Program-made: the position numbers and the translations under genes
Notes under the pieces: generated by a model
What the model saw: only the letters and a program-made list of their open reading frames with translations
Database searches by the model: none
Told to the model about the DNA's origin: nothing
DNA from: Candidatus Portnoybacteria bacterium CG10_big_fil_rev_8_21_14_0_10_36_7
GTDB lineage: Bacteria > Patescibacteriota > Minisyncoccia > Portnoybacterales > PFDW01
Assembly (NCBI GenBank): GCA_002793835.1
Contig: PFDW01000081.1
Location: 163 to 5,530, forward strand
Direction of reading: 5' to 3'
Length of the DNA stretch: 5,368 bases
Part shown: positions 5,198-5,368 of the stretch, one piece after another
Numbering within the stretch: the stretch's first letter is position 1
Layout: each line of letters starts with the position of its first letter

Positions 5198-5368
5198 TTA
5201 TTTAAAAAGAAAAGTAAGTGGATTTGAACCCAGAAAAATCCGGACTATAAGCTGAATTGCAATTAGGCCGGAGGCTAATATTCCAATCCTCATAATCTCT
5301 CCGAAAACAAAACTGAAGTTCTCTGTTTCAACTTTTGTGTGGTATCTGGCATTTTTTTCAGTGGGCTT
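5198..5368 (-). CDS. C-terminal end of an unrecognised membrane protein, cut by window edge
   Basis: The minus-strand frame is open from the right edge for 56 codons and ends in TAA at 5198-5200, right before a strong terminator. The visible part has a polar start (KPTEKNARYHTKVETE), then a hydrophobic helix of about 20 residues (IGILASGLIAIQLIVRIFLG) and a short tail ending in LTFLFK. This reads as the last transmembrane helix of a longer protein or a small single-pass protein. The terminator placement and the clean hydrophobic segment support a real gene. No family is recognised, and the start is outside the window. Confidence 0.65.
   Translation of the reverse strand, partial: KPTEKNARYHTKVETENFSFVFGEIMRIGILASGLIAIQLIVRIFLGSNPLTFLFK

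Noticed and set aside
5219..5300. tRNA-like string: GGATTTGAACCC reads on the minus strand as a T-loop GGGTTCAAATCC
   Set aside because: The T-stem has mismatches, there is no matching acceptor or D-arm, and the minus-strand reading frame for a membrane protein runs through it without a break.
1..5368. CRISPR array, insertion sequence or phage module
   Set aside because: No regular direct repeats with spacers, no transposase or integrase motif and no flanking target duplications are visible.

Overview
The window is AT-rich, gene-dense bacterial chromosome. Several traits suggest a Candidate Phyla Radiation (Patescibacteria) genome, perhaps Microgenomates-like. These are small genes with short spacers, a short two-CxxC protein of the DUF5679 type, a large single-pass membrane protein with no well-known function that carries pilin-like segments written in the style of CPR pilins, and GTG/TTG starts without ribosome binding sites. 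The lineage is an inference from style, not proven by any marker gene. TGA serves as an ordinary stop in two genes, so the glycine-TGA code of Gracilibacteria and Absconditabacteria does not apply.

Layout from left to right. Positions 3-863 (+) hold the 3' part of a GT4 glycosyltransferase cut by the left edge. A spacer (864-995) has two interlocked inverted repeats. Positions 996-1361 (+) encode only the C-terminal domain of the ComM/YifB Mg-chelatase-like AAA+ protein; the ATPase core is absent and the piece looks like a deletion remnant. It converges on a 912-residue minus-strand gene (1409-4147) for an N-terminally anchored envelope protein with two DUF3352-like modules, a pilin-like lobe inserted in the second module and another at its C-terminus. 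An 80-base AT-rich spacer separates this gene from a divergent gene (4229-4852, +) for a small membrane-anchored protein of unknown function. Both divergent genes have a -10-like box 8-9 bases before a non-ATG start and no Shine-Dalgarno sequence, which suggests leaderless transcripts.

On the right, a bidirectional terminator (4859-4895) separates the + gene from a 47-codon minus-strand DUF5679-type zinc-ribbon gene (4917-5060). That gene has a perfect 11-base Shine-Dalgarno sequence and a plausible promoter with a 24-base palindrome just downstream of it. The motif TGAGGCTA recurs around this promoter and once upstream of the comM fragment. The right edge holds the last 56 codons of another minus-strand membrane-protein gene, ending in a strong intrinsic terminator.

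The genes do not form an obvious pathway. The common theme is the cell envelope: sugar transfer, two divergently transcribed anchored proteins facing outward, and one partial membrane protein. I see no complete new defence or mobile system. The most unusual item is the pilin-like/DUF3352-like mosaic protein, followed by the TGAGGCTA motif set and the comM remnant.
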